Assembly: GCF_038022665.1 (NCBI RefSeq)
Contig: NZ_CP150629.1
Coordinates: 2,276,480-2,340,479 of the forward strand
Length of the DNA stretch: 64,000 nucleotides
Direction of reading: 5' to 3'
Source: Methanolobus sp. WCC4
GTDB taxonomy: Archaea > Halobacteriota > Methanosarcinia > Methanosarcinales > Methanosarcinaceae
The notes below the pieces were generated by a model, which saw only the letters and a list, made by a program, of their open reading frames with translations, made no database searches and was not told the origin of the DNA. The position numbers and the translations under genes were made by a program. Below, piece after piece: positions 8,502 through 17,238 of this stretch (its first letter is position 1; each line of letters begins with the position of its first letter).

Positions 8502-9764
8502 ATGGATCTGGGACCTCTCAACGGTTTTTTAAAAGCACTTGTCTATTCCCTGCAAAATCAGGCAGGAGGCAGGACCGGACTGATATTCCAGTTCTACATG
8601 TTCTTCTGGATGGTCATGACGTCCTTCTTTGCAGTGACAAGGATACTTGCCGTCACAGAAAGGCCTGACCCGATCTATCTTGCCAGTGCACCGGTCTATG
8701 TGGCCCTTCTTTACATACCCATACATGTTTTCTGGCTCTACGAAAAGAATGTGGGTATCGAGAGAAGAAGAGTAAAGGAAATGGAACTTGTCGATGCTGT
8801 CAATGTGGAGTATACGTTCTCAAAGCCCGTCCATCTGGGATTTCCAAATGCGCTGTACCTGAGGATGAACAACCCCACCGAAAGGCCAGTGGAGAACATA
8901 TGGATGAGAGCGGTATTACCTGCAACCGTCCGCTGTGACAAACCTGTCCTGAACCTCGGTTCCCTTGAACCCATGTCCTCGCTGACCAATTCTTTCACTT
9001 TTACCCCCCTTCAGGCAGGGAACCTGTCAATGGGTTACTATGACCTTTATTTTGAGATCAATGGACATGAACACCAGAAACCTCCGGCATTCTTCGGGAA
9101 TACTGACATTACACACTCCTACCTTGGCATGGAATTCGATGTTCATCAACCTCTTGTGTTCGGACATGTTTCAACAATATCGATCAGGCTGAAGAACAAC
9201 TCGAACAGGAACCTGAACAATCTCCATATCAAATGCACCTTTCCGACAGGGATCAATTACGATACAGCATTTTCAGATACCAGGACAATGACACCGGGAT
9301 CCTCTTTTGATGTGACATACGAAATTACCCCTACGACAGGTGACTCGATAGACCTTGGAACCTTTGACATTATGTTCAATGTGGAAGGAAACGATTGCAG
9401 AATAGGGGATGTGTCCCTTGGTGAATACTATATACAGACACCAGAGGTCGATGTCAGGGTAAATATGCCTGCCACATTGTACAGGGAAGCTGGAAGTACC
9501 ATTGGCCTGCACGTCGATAATAAGTCTGATGAGGTGATAGAGAATATCTGCTTTAACAGCTGTTTCACTTCATTCATAGAATGTCCAAAACCCAATGTAT
9601 GTATCCATGGGATCCAACCACATTCCTCAGGATATGTCTCACTTGTCATCAAACCATTGAATTCCGGAAATATCGACCTGGGTAACCTGAACTTCTCCTT
9701 TGAGGTGAATGGAGTTGTCTTCCAGAAAGAACCAATTTACCTCGGAACCCATAAAGTATCCTGA
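8502..9764 (+). CDS. Membrane-anchored protein with tandem Ig-like domains
   Basis: 420 residues from the ATG at 8502, chosen because AGGTGGG sits five bases before it; an in-frame GTG at 8493 lies inside that site. Two hydrophobic segments occur in the first ~85 residues (around IFQFYMFFWMVMTSFFAV and PVYVALLYIPIHVFWLY). Three repeated beta domains follow, each about 105-110 residues, with recurring PVxNxxxRxxNxS and PxxSGxxxLGxLxxxFEVNG patterns, the CARDB/DUF11-like architecture of the beta domains in the neighbouring zinc-ribbon proteins. No zinc ribbon is present. It is the next gene after 6665-8404, with a 97-bp gap holding TATA-like sequences, so it may have its own promoter. Function unknown; probably a structural or sensor part of the membrane-remodelling locus. 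Confidence 0.75.
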   Translation: MDLGPLNGFLKALVYSLQNQAGGRTGLIFQFYMFFWMVMTSFFAVTRILAVTERPDPIYLASAPVYVALLYIPIHVFWLYEKNVGIERRRVKEMELVDAVNVEYTFSKPVHLGFPNALYLRMNNPTERPVENIWMRAVLPATVRCDKPVLNLGSLEPMSSLTNSFTFTPLQAGNLSMGYYDLYFEINGHEHQKPPAFFGNTDITHSYLGMEFDVHQPLVFGHVSTISIRLKNNSNRNLNNLHIKCTFPTGINYDTAFSDTRTMTPGSSFDVTYEITPTTGDSIDLGTFDIMFNVEGNDCRIGDVSLGEYYIQTPEVDVRVNMPATLYREAGSTIGLHVDNKSDEVIENICFNSCFTSFIECPKPNVCIHGIQPHSSGYVSLVIKPLNSGNIDLGNLNFSFEVNGVVFQKEPIYLGTHKVS

Positions 9765-9868
9765 GAGCATTTTACCATTAGAGCATAATTAAAACTTATA
9801 GATATAACCGACAACCGAGTAAAAATCAGTAAAGATAACATTTATACAAAGAGCCGGATGAGATCGAA

Positions 9869-11143
9869 ATGGAAGTACCAAAGGACCCTGTAGCCCTGGA
9901 ACAGGCTAATAGACAGACATTGATCGATAACCTGAGTGATGTTTATAACTCGTTAGAGAAACTCATCCAGAGAACCTATGCAAAGAGAGAGACTGAACTT
10001 AACTTCCAGCTTCGCAATATCAGGACTTCCGCATCCCAGCTCCTTGCTGACATTAAAAGTAAGGACCTTGATAGCTTCTCAGGAAAGAATGGGACACTGG
10101 ATGAGTTCTACAGCAATGAGGAACAATTGTTACAGGAATCTGCCAGAATAAAGGATGAATTCTCTTCATCAATATCTTCAGAGAACATCGATACCTTCAT
10201 GCTGGAAGGCCTTCTGGATAGCTTCAAAAGGGATCTCGATAACCGTATTGTTGTTGATAAGGACATGCAGAAAGAGTTCAAGCTCAGGCAGATGGAAGCG
10301 GATAGTGCAGAGCGTGTCATGTCAGGTGAAAGACCAGCTCAGGCCAGGAAGGACTCTGAGAAAGAGGCATCTTCCAGAGCGGCACTCACGGGAAGACTCT
10401 CGGAACCGGGAAGAGCATCCAGAACTACACTTGGGATGTCAAAGACTTCCGAGAATTCCATCACCACTGATGTCAGAACGGAAAAGGCCAGCAAGGAAGA
10501 TATTGGAACTGATACTCTCTCCAGACTCTACAACTATGTGAATGTACTGGAACATAAGTATTCCACACAGCAGCCGGAAATATCTTTTAACGGGGAATAC
10601 ACTGGTGACAGGAAATGGAAGGTCAGTATATCTGACAGGTCCGTCTCCGGGACGGTAATGGACAATGTTCTAAAACCACTCCTGACATTTGAGACCTACT
10701 GGCACCCTTTCGATGACCTCAGGACCATAATGGATTTTGTCCAGAAAGAGGCAAATTCGGTCCCGTCCGGACAATACAAAAGCGTGTGCCTTCTGAGTCC
10801 GGGATGGAACCCAGATATCCTTGAATGGGCAAAGACCTACGTACATCCACGCCTGGTCATCTACCTTTGTGATCTGGGAACAAATGAGATAACATTCAAT
10901 GCGAATGTGAACAATTCAGACAGGCTCAGGATATGGCATGACCTGGAAACCTATGTACCTCTGGAAAAACAGATCGTACCTCTTATCGAACAGGACGAAC
11001 CTTTCGATGCACCTGATGTGGCGGAGATAACAGGTCTCAGTGCAGAAGGGGCACAGAAACTCATCGTAAAGATGCTGTCAAAGAAAACAATAATAGATGT
11101 GGGATTTGGAACATCCCGTTACTCCGGGATGAAGGATAGATAA
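9869..11143 (+). CDS. Coiled-coil protein with C-terminal winged-helix-like segment
   Basis: 424 residues, ATG at 9869. No signal peptide or membrane helix is visible, so it is cytosolic. Residues ~1-190 are strongly helical and charged (coiled coil). A polar linker follows, then an alpha/beta domain (about 215-365) containing LSPGWNPDILEWAKTYVHPRLVIYLCDLG. The end (about 370-415) reads like a winged helix (VAEITGLSAEGAQKLIVKML). It is the last rightward gene of the locus and converges on rps6e. In eukaryotes ESCRT-II subunits use winged helices to bridge cargo and ESCRT-III; a comparable adaptor role here is speculation. A nuclease-like restriction fold in the alpha/beta part is another possibility. 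No named family was recognised. Confidence 0.72.
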   Translation: MEVPKDPVALEQANRQTLIDNLSDVYNSLEKLIQRTYAKRETELNFQLRNIRTSASQLLADIKSKDLDSFSGKNGTLDEFYSNEEQLLQESARIKDEFSSSISSENIDTFMLEGLLDSFKRDLDNRIVVDKDMQKEFKLRQMEADSAERVMSGERPAQARKDSEKEASSRAALTGRLSEPGRASRTTLGMSKTSENSITTDVRTEKASKEDIGTDTLSRLYNYVNVLEHKYSTQQPEISFNGEYTGDRKWKVSISDRSVSGTVMDNVLKPLLTFETYWHPFDDLRTIMDFVQKEANSVPSGQYKSVCLLSPGWNPDILEWAKTYVHPRLVIYLCDLGTNEITFNANVNNSDRLRIWHDLETYVPLEKQIVPLIEQDEPFDAPDVAEITGLSAEGAQKLIVKMLSKKTIIDVGFGTSRYSGMKDR

Positions 11144-11165
11144 GAGTAATAAAAAAAGACATCAG

Positions 11166-11184
11166 AGAGTGAGAGACTCACTCT
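11166..11184. terminator. Hairpin between convergent genes
   Basis: A perfect 8-bp inverted repeat (AGAGTGAG, three-base loop, CTCACTCT) lies between the convergent 9869-11143 gene and rps6e and overlaps the last codons of rps6e. It could end transcription or protect 3' ends in both directions. Confidence 0.4.
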
Positions 11185-11594
11185 TCTGCTGGTGCTTCCT
11201 CAACTGCCTCTTCTTCAGGGCCTGCAAGGATCTTCTCGATGGTCTCGTTGCCATACTCTACAACAACGGTGTTGATCTGGATTATGTCAGGTGCAATTTC
11301 GTTTCCGCGCATCATCTTTCTGCGGCGTACACCCTTTGCTACAGGTGAATAACCCTTTCCGTTTGCAACAAGTATCCTCTGTCTCCTTGGACCTGGAAGA
11401 TCTGGTCTCATGACCATTCCACTCTTGTCGCTTCCACCGGTTATCTTAATAGAATAACCAGGAAGACCTACTGCTGCTCCTTCAACGGTTTCGCCTATTG
11501 ACTTTCCAATGAACTTGTTGGCTTCAGCACCTGTGACATCGAACTGGTATGATTTTGTCTTAGGATCTGCAACCACTACTTTAAAATCTGCCAT
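11178..11594 (-). CDS. rps6e: 30S ribosomal protein S6e
   Basis: 138 residues beginning [20 protein letters not shown]. Conserved S6e features include the [21 protein letters not shown] stretch (key residues GYxxxxTGGxDxxGxxMRPD), then [13 protein letters not shown] and the basic [12 protein letters not shown] motif; the tail is acidic. It is a small-subunit ribosomal protein shared by archaea and eukaryotes. It lies downstream of infB on the same strand, separated by about 70 bp, as the last gene of the translation cluster. GGAGG precedes the start. Annotation is secure. Confidence 0.97.
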   Translation of the reverse strand: MADFKVVVADPKTKSYQFDVTGAEANKFIGKSIGETVEGAAVGLPGYSIKITGGSDKSGMVMRPDLPGPRRQRILVANGKGYSPVAKGVRRRKMMRGNEIAPDIIQINTVVVEYGNETIEKILAGPEEEAVEEAPAEE

Positions 11595-11664
11595 ATTTTT
11601 TCCTCCTTATTGGTTTTATTGTTCCTGTTTGTTATGATATGTTTAAATTGATCGTGCATCCTCA

Positions 11665-13440
11665 TTATTTAGCCCAGAAGGCATTGTCCCTTCTTTTAAT
11701 GGCAAGGAATGCATCTAATGTTTCTAATTCATCTGCCGACATCGAGTCGTAGATCTCATGTTCCATTCTCTTTGCGTGCCTCTCGGGTACATTGACAAAG
11801 AGAGTATCCCCTTCTTTGATCTGTCTTCCAACTGTAGCTCCTTCAATGGCCATTGCAACTTCCATGCCTATATTTGCCGTGGAGACATTTTCCCCGCGAA
11901 CCTGCAGACCTTTGACCTTGCCAACGACCTCACCTTCCGTATTGGTAACATCCACACCTGTCTTCACCACACCGCCGATTATCTTTACACCTACAACAGC
12001 AGGCTTGCTCTGGCGGAATATGCAGTCAGGCATTATCTGGAACCTTCCGGGTTTTGTGATAGTATCGGATATCTCCTTTTCAGCAAGTTCCTTCTGCTCC
12101 TTCACCCAATCCTTATAGTCATCTATCAAACGATATATGACATCGTTCCTGAAAAGGGTTACATCAGTGGACTGGAGCTTCTCTTTTGCATCAGGAAGGA
12201 TATTCACATTGAACCCAACTATCACAGTAAAGAACGAATCCTCGATAGCTGTTACCTCAACGATATCCCTGTTGCTGATATCACCAACACTTGCCTTCCT
12301 GATAGGGATCTCCTCTTTCTTAAGCTCATTAACGAGAGCCTCAAGGGAGCCTATAGTATCAGCTTTGATAGTGATACCCACGGTATCGGTGTCTATCTGG
12401 ACATCCTCTATCTCGCTCTTGATCTCCTCGGTGATAGCATCGACCGTCTCAGGACTTACAACCCTTACAGGTGCTCCTGCAAGTGCGCCGTCCAGATTCG
12501 GAGCTGATATCTTGACACCGACCGCTGCTGTGACATCATTTATCTGCTGGAATTTCTCCTCAGCTTTGATCTCAGAGAGAGGACGTGGTTTGAGCAATGC
12601 CCTGATCTTTGTCTGGATTGGTTCTCCAAGGGTTCCGACAACTATCGTATCACCCTTTTTGATGGTACCATCATAAAGGATGGTGTCAATGGTAGTTCCA
12701 AGACCTTTTTCTTCTTTTACCTCAAGTACCGTTCCGATCCCCGGGGCCTTTGCATCATAATGCAGGTTGCCCTCAAGGAATTTCTGGGCAAGTCCGAGAA
12801 GGATCATGAGTACATCAGGGATACCTTCACCTGTTGCTGCACTGATAGGGATGATACCGATATTACGCTGGAAATCACTTACCCTGTCGTACCTCTCAGA
12901 ATTGAATCCCAGATTGTAGAGTTCACCTACAACCTCATAGAACCTGTTGTCAAGATCGGACCTTACACTCTCGCTCTGCTTATTATATGAAGCAAGGAAA
13001 GGAAGGTTCTTATGTGGCTCCCAGCCGTGTATACGGTCGATCTTATTCGCAACGACTACAAAAGGAGTCTTGAATCTCTTGAGTATCTGAAGACTTTCGA
13101 TGGTCTGAGGCATGAAACCTTCATTGATATCAACGATAACAATAGCAAGGTCCGCAAGTGCACCTCCTCTGCTTCTCAGGGAAGTGAATGCATGATGTCC
13201 GGGAGTATCAATGAAAAGAAGGCCCGGTACAATGAACCTGTCCTTAAGTGAAGGATCCCCACATTTGTTCACAATGTTCTCTATGGGAACCTCTGTTGCA
13301 CCTATATGTTGAGTAATGGCACCTGCTTCTCCCTCGGCAACGGAGCTTCCCCTGATCCTGTCAAGTAAGGTCGTTTTACCGTGGTCGACGTGTCCCATTA
13401 CCGAAACTATTGGTGTACGTAGATTTTCATTTACAGCCAT
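11665..13440 (-). CDS. infB: Translation initiation factor aIF5B (IF-2 homologue)
   Basis: 591 residues from the ATG at 13440 with a GAAGGGG ribosome site; an in-frame TTG six bases upstream is less likely. The GTPase domain opens the protein: G1 GHVDHGKT, G3 DTPGH, G4 NKID. The beta-barrel domain II, the alpha/beta domain III (around residues 330-450) and the C-terminal barrel and helices follow. Length fits archaeal aIF5B, which lacks the long eukaryotic N-terminal extension. It promotes subunit joining and initiator-tRNA handling. No intein interrupts it, although archaeal infB genes sometimes carry one. It lies between ndk and rps6e in the usual archaeal cluster. Confidence 0.97.
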   Translation of the reverse strand: MAVNENLRTPIVSVMGHVDHGKTTLLDRIRGSSVAEGEAGAITQHIGATEVPIENIVNKCGDPSLKDRFIVPGLLFIDTPGHHAFTSLRSRGGALADLAIVIVDINEGFMPQTIESLQILKRFKTPFVVVANKIDRIHGWEPHKNLPFLASYNKQSESVRSDLDNRFYEVVGELYNLGFNSERYDRVSDFQRNIGIIPISAATGEGIPDVLMILLGLAQKFLEGNLHYDAKAPGIGTVLEVKEEKGLGTTIDTILYDGTIKKGDTIVVGTLGEPIQTKIRALLKPRPLSEIKAEEKFQQINDVTAAVGVKISAPNLDGALAGAPVRVVSPETVDAITEEIKSEIEDVQIDTDTVGITIKADTIGSLEALVNELKKEEIPIRKASVGDISNRDIVEVTAIEDSFFTVIVGFNVNILPDAKEKLQSTDVTLFRNDVIYRLIDDYKDWVKEQKELAEKEISDTITKPGRFQIMPDCIFRQSKPAVVGVKIIGGVVKTGVDVTNTEGEVVGKVKGLQVRGENVSTANIGMEVAMAIEGATVGRQIKEGDTLFVNVPERHAKRMEHEIYDSMSADELETLDAFLAIKRRDNAFWAK

Positions 13441-13536
13441 GTGCAAACCCCTTCAAAGATCACTCATATAGTTGGAAATGATTTTAGTAAAGGATATCTC
13501 AGGACGCTTGATACAAGCATCCCGGAACTTCCCTGG

Positions 13537-13986
13537 TTACTCGTAGAGACAGACCTCATCGATCTTTGTATAGTCAGCGATCTCTGAATCCTTGAAGTGG
13601 ATAGCGATCTCACGCTGTGCGGATTCGGTAGAATCAGAAGCATGTACAACATTTCTGCCGGTCTCGACAGCAAAGTCTCCTCTGATAGTACCAGGGAGTG
13701 CTTCTACAGGATTCGTTGCACCGTTCACTGCACGCATGATAGCGATAGCGTTCTTTCCTTCAACGACAAGGGAAACTGATGGACCTGATGTCACATACTC
13801 GATAAGTGAAGCGAAGAATGGTCTTTCGACATGTTCCTTATAGTGCTCCTTTGCACTTTCCTCACTCATGACACCGAGTCTCATGGCTGCGATCTTAAGA
13901 CCACGTTTCTCTATTCTTGAGATGATCTCGCCCATAAGCCCGCGCTGTACTGCGTCAGGCTTTATCATAATGTATGTCTGTTCCAT
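13537..13986 (-). CDS. ndk: Nucleoside diphosphate kinase
   Basis: 149 residues starting [21 protein letters not shown]. It transfers the gamma phosphate from NTPs to NDPs through a phosphohistidine; the active-site histidine is in NVVHASDS, followed by the usual EIAIHF. The KPDAVQRGL and [17 protein letters not shown] signatures are present. It lies between rpl24e and infB, 13 bp from rpl24e, and belongs to the same transcription unit, an arrangement common in methanogens. Confidence 0.97.
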   Translation of the reverse strand: MEQTYIMIKPDAVQRGLMGEIISRIEKRGLKIAAMRLGVMSEESAKEHYKEHVERPFFASLIEYVTSGPSVSLVVEGKNAIAIMRAVNGATNPVEALPGTIRGDFAVETGRNVVHASDSTESAQREIAIHFKDSEIADYTKIDEVCLYE

Positions 13987-13999
13987 TTAGAACACCCGA

Positions 14000-14188
14000 T
14001 CATGCTTTCTTCAGGTAGATCCTGCCCTGTTCGGTCCAGACGGTACGCCTTGGTAACCTTCCAAGTTTGAAGTTGCTTTCGCATTTTGATGAGCAGAAAT
14101 AGTAGGTAGAACCATCCTTCTTTACAAAGAGCTTACCTGTTCCTGCCTCAAGTAATTCACCGCAAAAAGAACATTTTCTCTGTTCCAT
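14000..14188 (-). CDS. rpl24e: 50S ribosomal protein L24e
   Basis: 62 residues from the ATG at 14188, which has GAGGTGA five bases upstream; a GTG three codons earlier overlaps that site. A four-cysteine zinc finger is visible (CSFCGE near the start, CSSKCE near residue 36), followed by the L24e signature [11 protein letters not shown]. The length equals typical archaeal L24e. It lies 10 bp downstream of rps28e in the ribosomal cluster. Confidence 0.95.
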   Translation of the reverse strand: MEQRKCSFCGELLEAGTGKLFVKKDGSTYYFCSSKCESNFKLGRLPRRTVWTEQGRIYLKKA

Positions 14189-14198
14189 TATAGTCACC

Positions 14199-14414
14199 TC
14201 ATCTGGTAGTCAGTTTCTTGGCCTCTCTGGAGGTCTCGATCAACATCAAAATGTCACCGATCCTTACAGGACCAACACAATTACGGGTGATTATACGACC
14301 CTTGTCACGTCCTTCAAGTACGCGGCACTGGATCTGGCTGGCCTCACCATGCATACCGGTGTTACCGATGATGTCAATGACCTCAGCCGCAAAGCCTGTA
14401 TCTTCATCTGCCAT
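14199..14414 (-). CDS. rps28e: 30S ribosomal protein S28e
   Basis: 71 residues with the S28e core: [20 protein letters not shown] followed by VRVLEGRD-type and [13 protein letters not shown] motifs (here [20 protein letters not shown], key residues VLEGRxxGRxxxRNxxGPVRxGDIL). It is a small OB-fold ribosomal protein near the mRNA exit of the small subunit. It sits between rpl7Ae and rpl24e with short spacers. Secure. Confidence 0.96.
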   Translation of the reverse strand: MADEDTGFAAEVIDIIGNTGMHGEASQIQCRVLEGRDKGRIITRNCVGPVRIGDILMLIETSREAKKLTTR

Positions 14415-14436
14415 AACGATACCTCACGTATCAGTA

Positions 14437-14793
14437 TTATTTAAGTGCACTTACTTTCTGTGCGATGTCATCTACGAGTTCTGCGCCCTTACCAGCGTCA
14501 ATGATAGCTACTGCAGAGCAAGCAACACCTATTCCACAAGCTGCACCGAGCTCTTTCTGTTCCTTTACATAGATGTATGCTGCGTTCTTCTCTTCACAGA
14601 GAGGTGCGATGTGTGCAATGACCTCGGCTGGGTCGACATCCTCTGCAATTACTGCGAGCTTTGTGATGCCTCTCTCAATAGCTTTGGTAACTTCATTGAT
14701 ACCTTTCTTTAATTTGCCTGTGTCTCTTGCAAGTTCTACACTCTCGAGTGCTTTGTTAACGAGTTCTTCTGGAACGTCAAATTTAGCTGCCAT
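14437..14793 (-). CDS. rpl7ae: 50S ribosomal protein L7Ae, k-turn binding
   Basis: 118 residues from the ATG at 14793 ([18 protein letters not shown]), chosen for its GGAGA ribosome site and because this matches the family length; an upstream ATG at 14829 would add 12 odd residues within a 5' hairpin. L7Ae binds kink-turn RNA in 23S rRNA, box C/D and H/ACA guide RNPs and RNase P. The [28 protein letters not shown] and ACGIGV motifs are intact. It is the first gene of the translation cluster rpl7Ae-rps28e-rpl24e-ndk-infB-rps6e. Confidence 0.96.
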   Translation of the reverse strand: MAAKFDVPEELVNKALESVELARDTGKLKKGINEVTKAIERGITKLAVIAEDVDPAEVIAHIAPLCEEKNAAYIYVKEQKELGAACGIGVACSAVAIIDAGKGAELVDDIAQKVSALK

Positions 14794-14810
14794 ATTATTT
14801 TCTCCTTCGA

Positions 14811-14833
14811 AACCATGCTGTTTACTCATGGTT
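14811..14833 (-). promoter_or_regulatory. 5' leader hairpin upstream of rpl7Ae
   Basis: On the minus strand a perfect 7-bp stem (AACCATG / CATGGTT) with a nine-base loop AGTAAACAG lies just upstream of the rpl7Ae ribosome site. A second GC hairpin (GCCGG-CTTT-CCGGC, 14852-14865 region) lies further up. L7Ae represses its own mRNA through a leader k-turn in some archaea; whether this hairpin forms a k-turn is not clear, as no unambiguous tandem sheared G-A pairs are visible. Confidence 0.3.
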
Positions 14834-15090
14834 CTTCATTATTCATTGGGTGCCGGAAAGCCGGCTAATTTGGCCAATTACGATCGTAACAATTCATATC
14901 AATAAATTAACTGACACAACTTATTATGCCAAAGTAATGGCTGTGGATCACTGCATTCATATTTATACGTTTTTACAGAATGCGCAATTGGAGTCATTAA
15001 ATAACCTGTTCAGGTATAAACCTTGTGGCAGAAAAAAGGGAAAAAAGAACGAATGGGAACTGGTATCCCATCCATGATCCTTAGTGATCC

Positions 15091-15942
15091 TTAGTAGTAT
15101 TGTTCTGTGACCAGATTCAGGAAATTAGACGTATTGGCCGTAACCACAACTTTAACGATCCTGCCATCATCAAAGGTGCTGGTATTATAGACCAGGCCCC
15201 TTTCAGTACTATTGGCCTCAAGTCCTGAAATAGAGTCAACAGTAGTGTCCAGTGGATTAAGGAATATCTCGGTCTTTGAGTAGTTACCATCACCCATGTT
15301 CCTGTACTCCAGATAATGCTGATCTGCAAGCGGATCTACTGAAGTGACTATCTGATATTCAGCTCCTGAGTCAGCATAGCCCAGAATCTCCGTGAAATCA
15401 GTTGATGCAGTAGCTGTACCTGACTTTACATCTATTATATCTTCCAGGGTAGCCTGATCTCCCAGAAGGGTAGGTGTTCCGATCACATTGAAGACACCTG
15501 ATCCTCTTGACAGAAGGGAATATCCATTGTAATTGTCAGAAACCACATAATTAAAGCCCACTGTCTCAGGATTTAGTATATGTGCCTCGAATCCGAAATT
15601 TGATCCTACATTGTATGCTGAGAACCTTCTGATCATCATTGTGTTATAATAGACATACAGATCAGTCACATTATAATCCTGAAGCGGAGTTCCATAAGTA
15701 CGGGAATAATCCACATATATTGCATTCGTTACAGATCCGGGAGTAAATGCAAGTCCGTCTGAAACTGAATCCAGTTCTGCATTAAAATGTGTTCCTTCGA
15801 TAACTTCAAAGCCCGGTGCATCCTCTATGTCCGTTGTTCCTTCATCAGTGCCGGAATCACCCATTAAGCTGGCAACAAAAAATGAAAAAACAGACATTAC
15901 CATGATAGCAGCCAGAAACAATGCTGCGTATTTTTGATTCAT
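15091..15942 (-). CDS. Exported protein of unknown function
   Basis: 283 residues with an N-terminal hydrophobic segment (about 6-27) that is a signal peptide or single membrane anchor, followed by an acidic, Asn/Tyr/Ser/Thr-rich extracellular domain. Several N-glycosylation sequons (for example NVT, NYS, NST, NTS) suit a surface protein. No cysteines or catalytic motifs stand out after the anchor, and no family was recognised. It lies downstream of sufB on the same strand (gap ~70 bp) and before the rpl7Ae leader; a functional link to iron-sulfur assembly is not apparent. Confidence 0.7.
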   Translation of the reverse strand: MNQKYAALFLAAIMVMSVFSFFVASLMGDSGTDEGTTDIEDAPGFEVIEGTHFNAELDSVSDGLAFTPGSVTNAIYVDYSRTYGTPLQDYNVTDLYVYYNTMMIRRFSAYNVGSNFGFEAHILNPETVGFNYVVSDNYNGYSLLSRGSGVFNVIGTPTLLGDQATLEDIIDVKSGTATASTDFTEILGYADSGAEYQIVTSVDPLADQHYLEYRNMGDGNYSKTEIFLNPLDTTVDSISGLEANSTERGLVYNTSTFDDGRIVKVVVTANTSNFLNLVTEQYY

Positions 15943-16014
15943 TCATTCTCCTCATATAATTTTATTTCGTAAATGTGATAAAAATAATGAAAAAAATAAT
16001 ATCAGAGAGAAACT

Positions 16015-17238
16015 TCAGATAGCATTCTCCCCTATCTTTGCTATTGTAGCATCGATATCCGCTTTGAGTTCATCAGGAATACCCTGAATACCGACATCAA
16101 GGAATCCTCTTACGATCATACCTACGGCATCTTCCTCGGTAAGACCTCTTGCCATCAGGTATTCGATCTGCTCCCTTGCGATCCTTCCAACTGCAGCTTC
16201 GTGTGACAGTTCGATATCCTCCACATTGGCCTCAAGTACAGGGATCGCTCTCTGCATTCCACCACCGAGCACAAGACCATGGCATTCAAGATGACCCTTG
16301 GCATTGTTGGCATTACCTACCATCTCACCACGGGCAATAGCATCGCCACCTGTGGTGATGGTTCTTGAGATAAGCTCGGCCTTCGTATCCTCTGCATTGA
16401 ACACTACCTTACTTCCAAGATCGAGCTCTGATCCAGGATGTGCCACAGCTATGGTGTTCAATCTTGCAAATGCACCCTTTCCCTCAAGGATCACAGTTGG
16501 ATAGGATTGAACTGACTTCACAGGTTTAAGGGTGACATAGTTACTGATGTATGAACCGCCTTCTTCTACATGAACAACAGTTCTTGGCCTGACACCTATC
16601 TCTTCACCCCAGTTGTGGATCATAGTGAAATTAAGAGTAGCGCCCTTTTTCACATACATCTCGGAGATACCAAGGTGAAGTCCCTTGTCAACACCATGCT
16701 TTGTAGAGCAGCCCGTGATCACATCAAGTTCAGCTCCCTCTTCCACAATAACAATATTGTGAACGGTCTGGGATACCTCTTTGGAACCAATAAGAAGACA
16801 TGTCTGTACAGGCATCTTTGACTTCTTGCCTGCCGGTGCCCTTATGAAATATCCGTTCGCATCCTGAAGGTAGCTCATTGCAGTGTACTTATCCTTATCC
16901 GGCTCTACAAGCTTCCATGAATAGTCCTTTACCCAGTCATGGACCTTCATAGCATCCCTTAAGGACATCAGTTCCACAACATCATCATCACGCAGGGATG
17001 AATGTGTCACAGCATTGTTGAGCATTATAAAGCTGCCTGCCCTGTTATCCTCAGAAGGTGTGAACCCGACATTAAGGAGTGTTCTCTGGTCCTCCTCACT
17101 GAGTTCTTCAAGGTCATCAGCCCGTTCTTCTTCCTCTGATGCAAGTCCGTAATCATTCAGATCGAAGTCCTCACCGTATGTTGCGGACTTTTTGAGAGCT
17201 TCTTCAGCCTTCTTTCTCATATCTTCATCAGCTTGCAT
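16015..17238 (-). CDS. sufB: SufB/SufD-family Fe-S scaffold protein
   Basis: About 407 residues. The ATG at 17238 has GAGGAG upstream; an alternative ATG at 17220 forms an ATGA overlap with the sufC stop. The centre and C-terminus have the SufBD beta-helix pattern, including AHPGSELDLGSKVVF, the HLECHG stretch, SHEAAVGRI and the closing YLMARGLTEEDAVGMIVRGF. SufBC complexes assemble Fe-S clusters for transfer to apo-proteins. Only sufC and this gene are present here, with no cysteine desulfurase, as in the minimal archaeal two-gene systems (called SMS in recent work), where sulfide can be used directly. Methanogens need many Fe-S proteins, for example the ACDS complex encoded at the right edge of this window. 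Confidence 0.93.
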   Translation of the reverse strand: MQADEDMRKKAEEALKKSATYGEDFDLNDYGLASEEEERADDLEELSEEDQRTLLNVGFTPSEDNRAGSFIMLNNAVTHSSLRDDDVVELMSLRDAMKVHDWVKDYSWKLVEPDKDKYTAMSYLQDANGYFIRAPAGKKSKMPVQTCLLIGSKEVSQTVHNIVIVEEGAELDVITGCSTKHGVDKGLHLGISEMYVKKGATLNFTMIHNWGEEIGVRPRTVVHVEEGGSYISNYVTLKPVKSVQSYPTVILEGKGAFARLNTIAVAHPGSELDLGSKVVFNAEDTKAELISRTITTGGDAIARGEMVGNANNAKGHLECHGLVLGGGMQRAIPVLEANVEDIELSHEAAVGRIAREQIEYLMARGLTEEDAVGMIVRGFLDVGIQGIPDELKADIDATIAKIGENAI

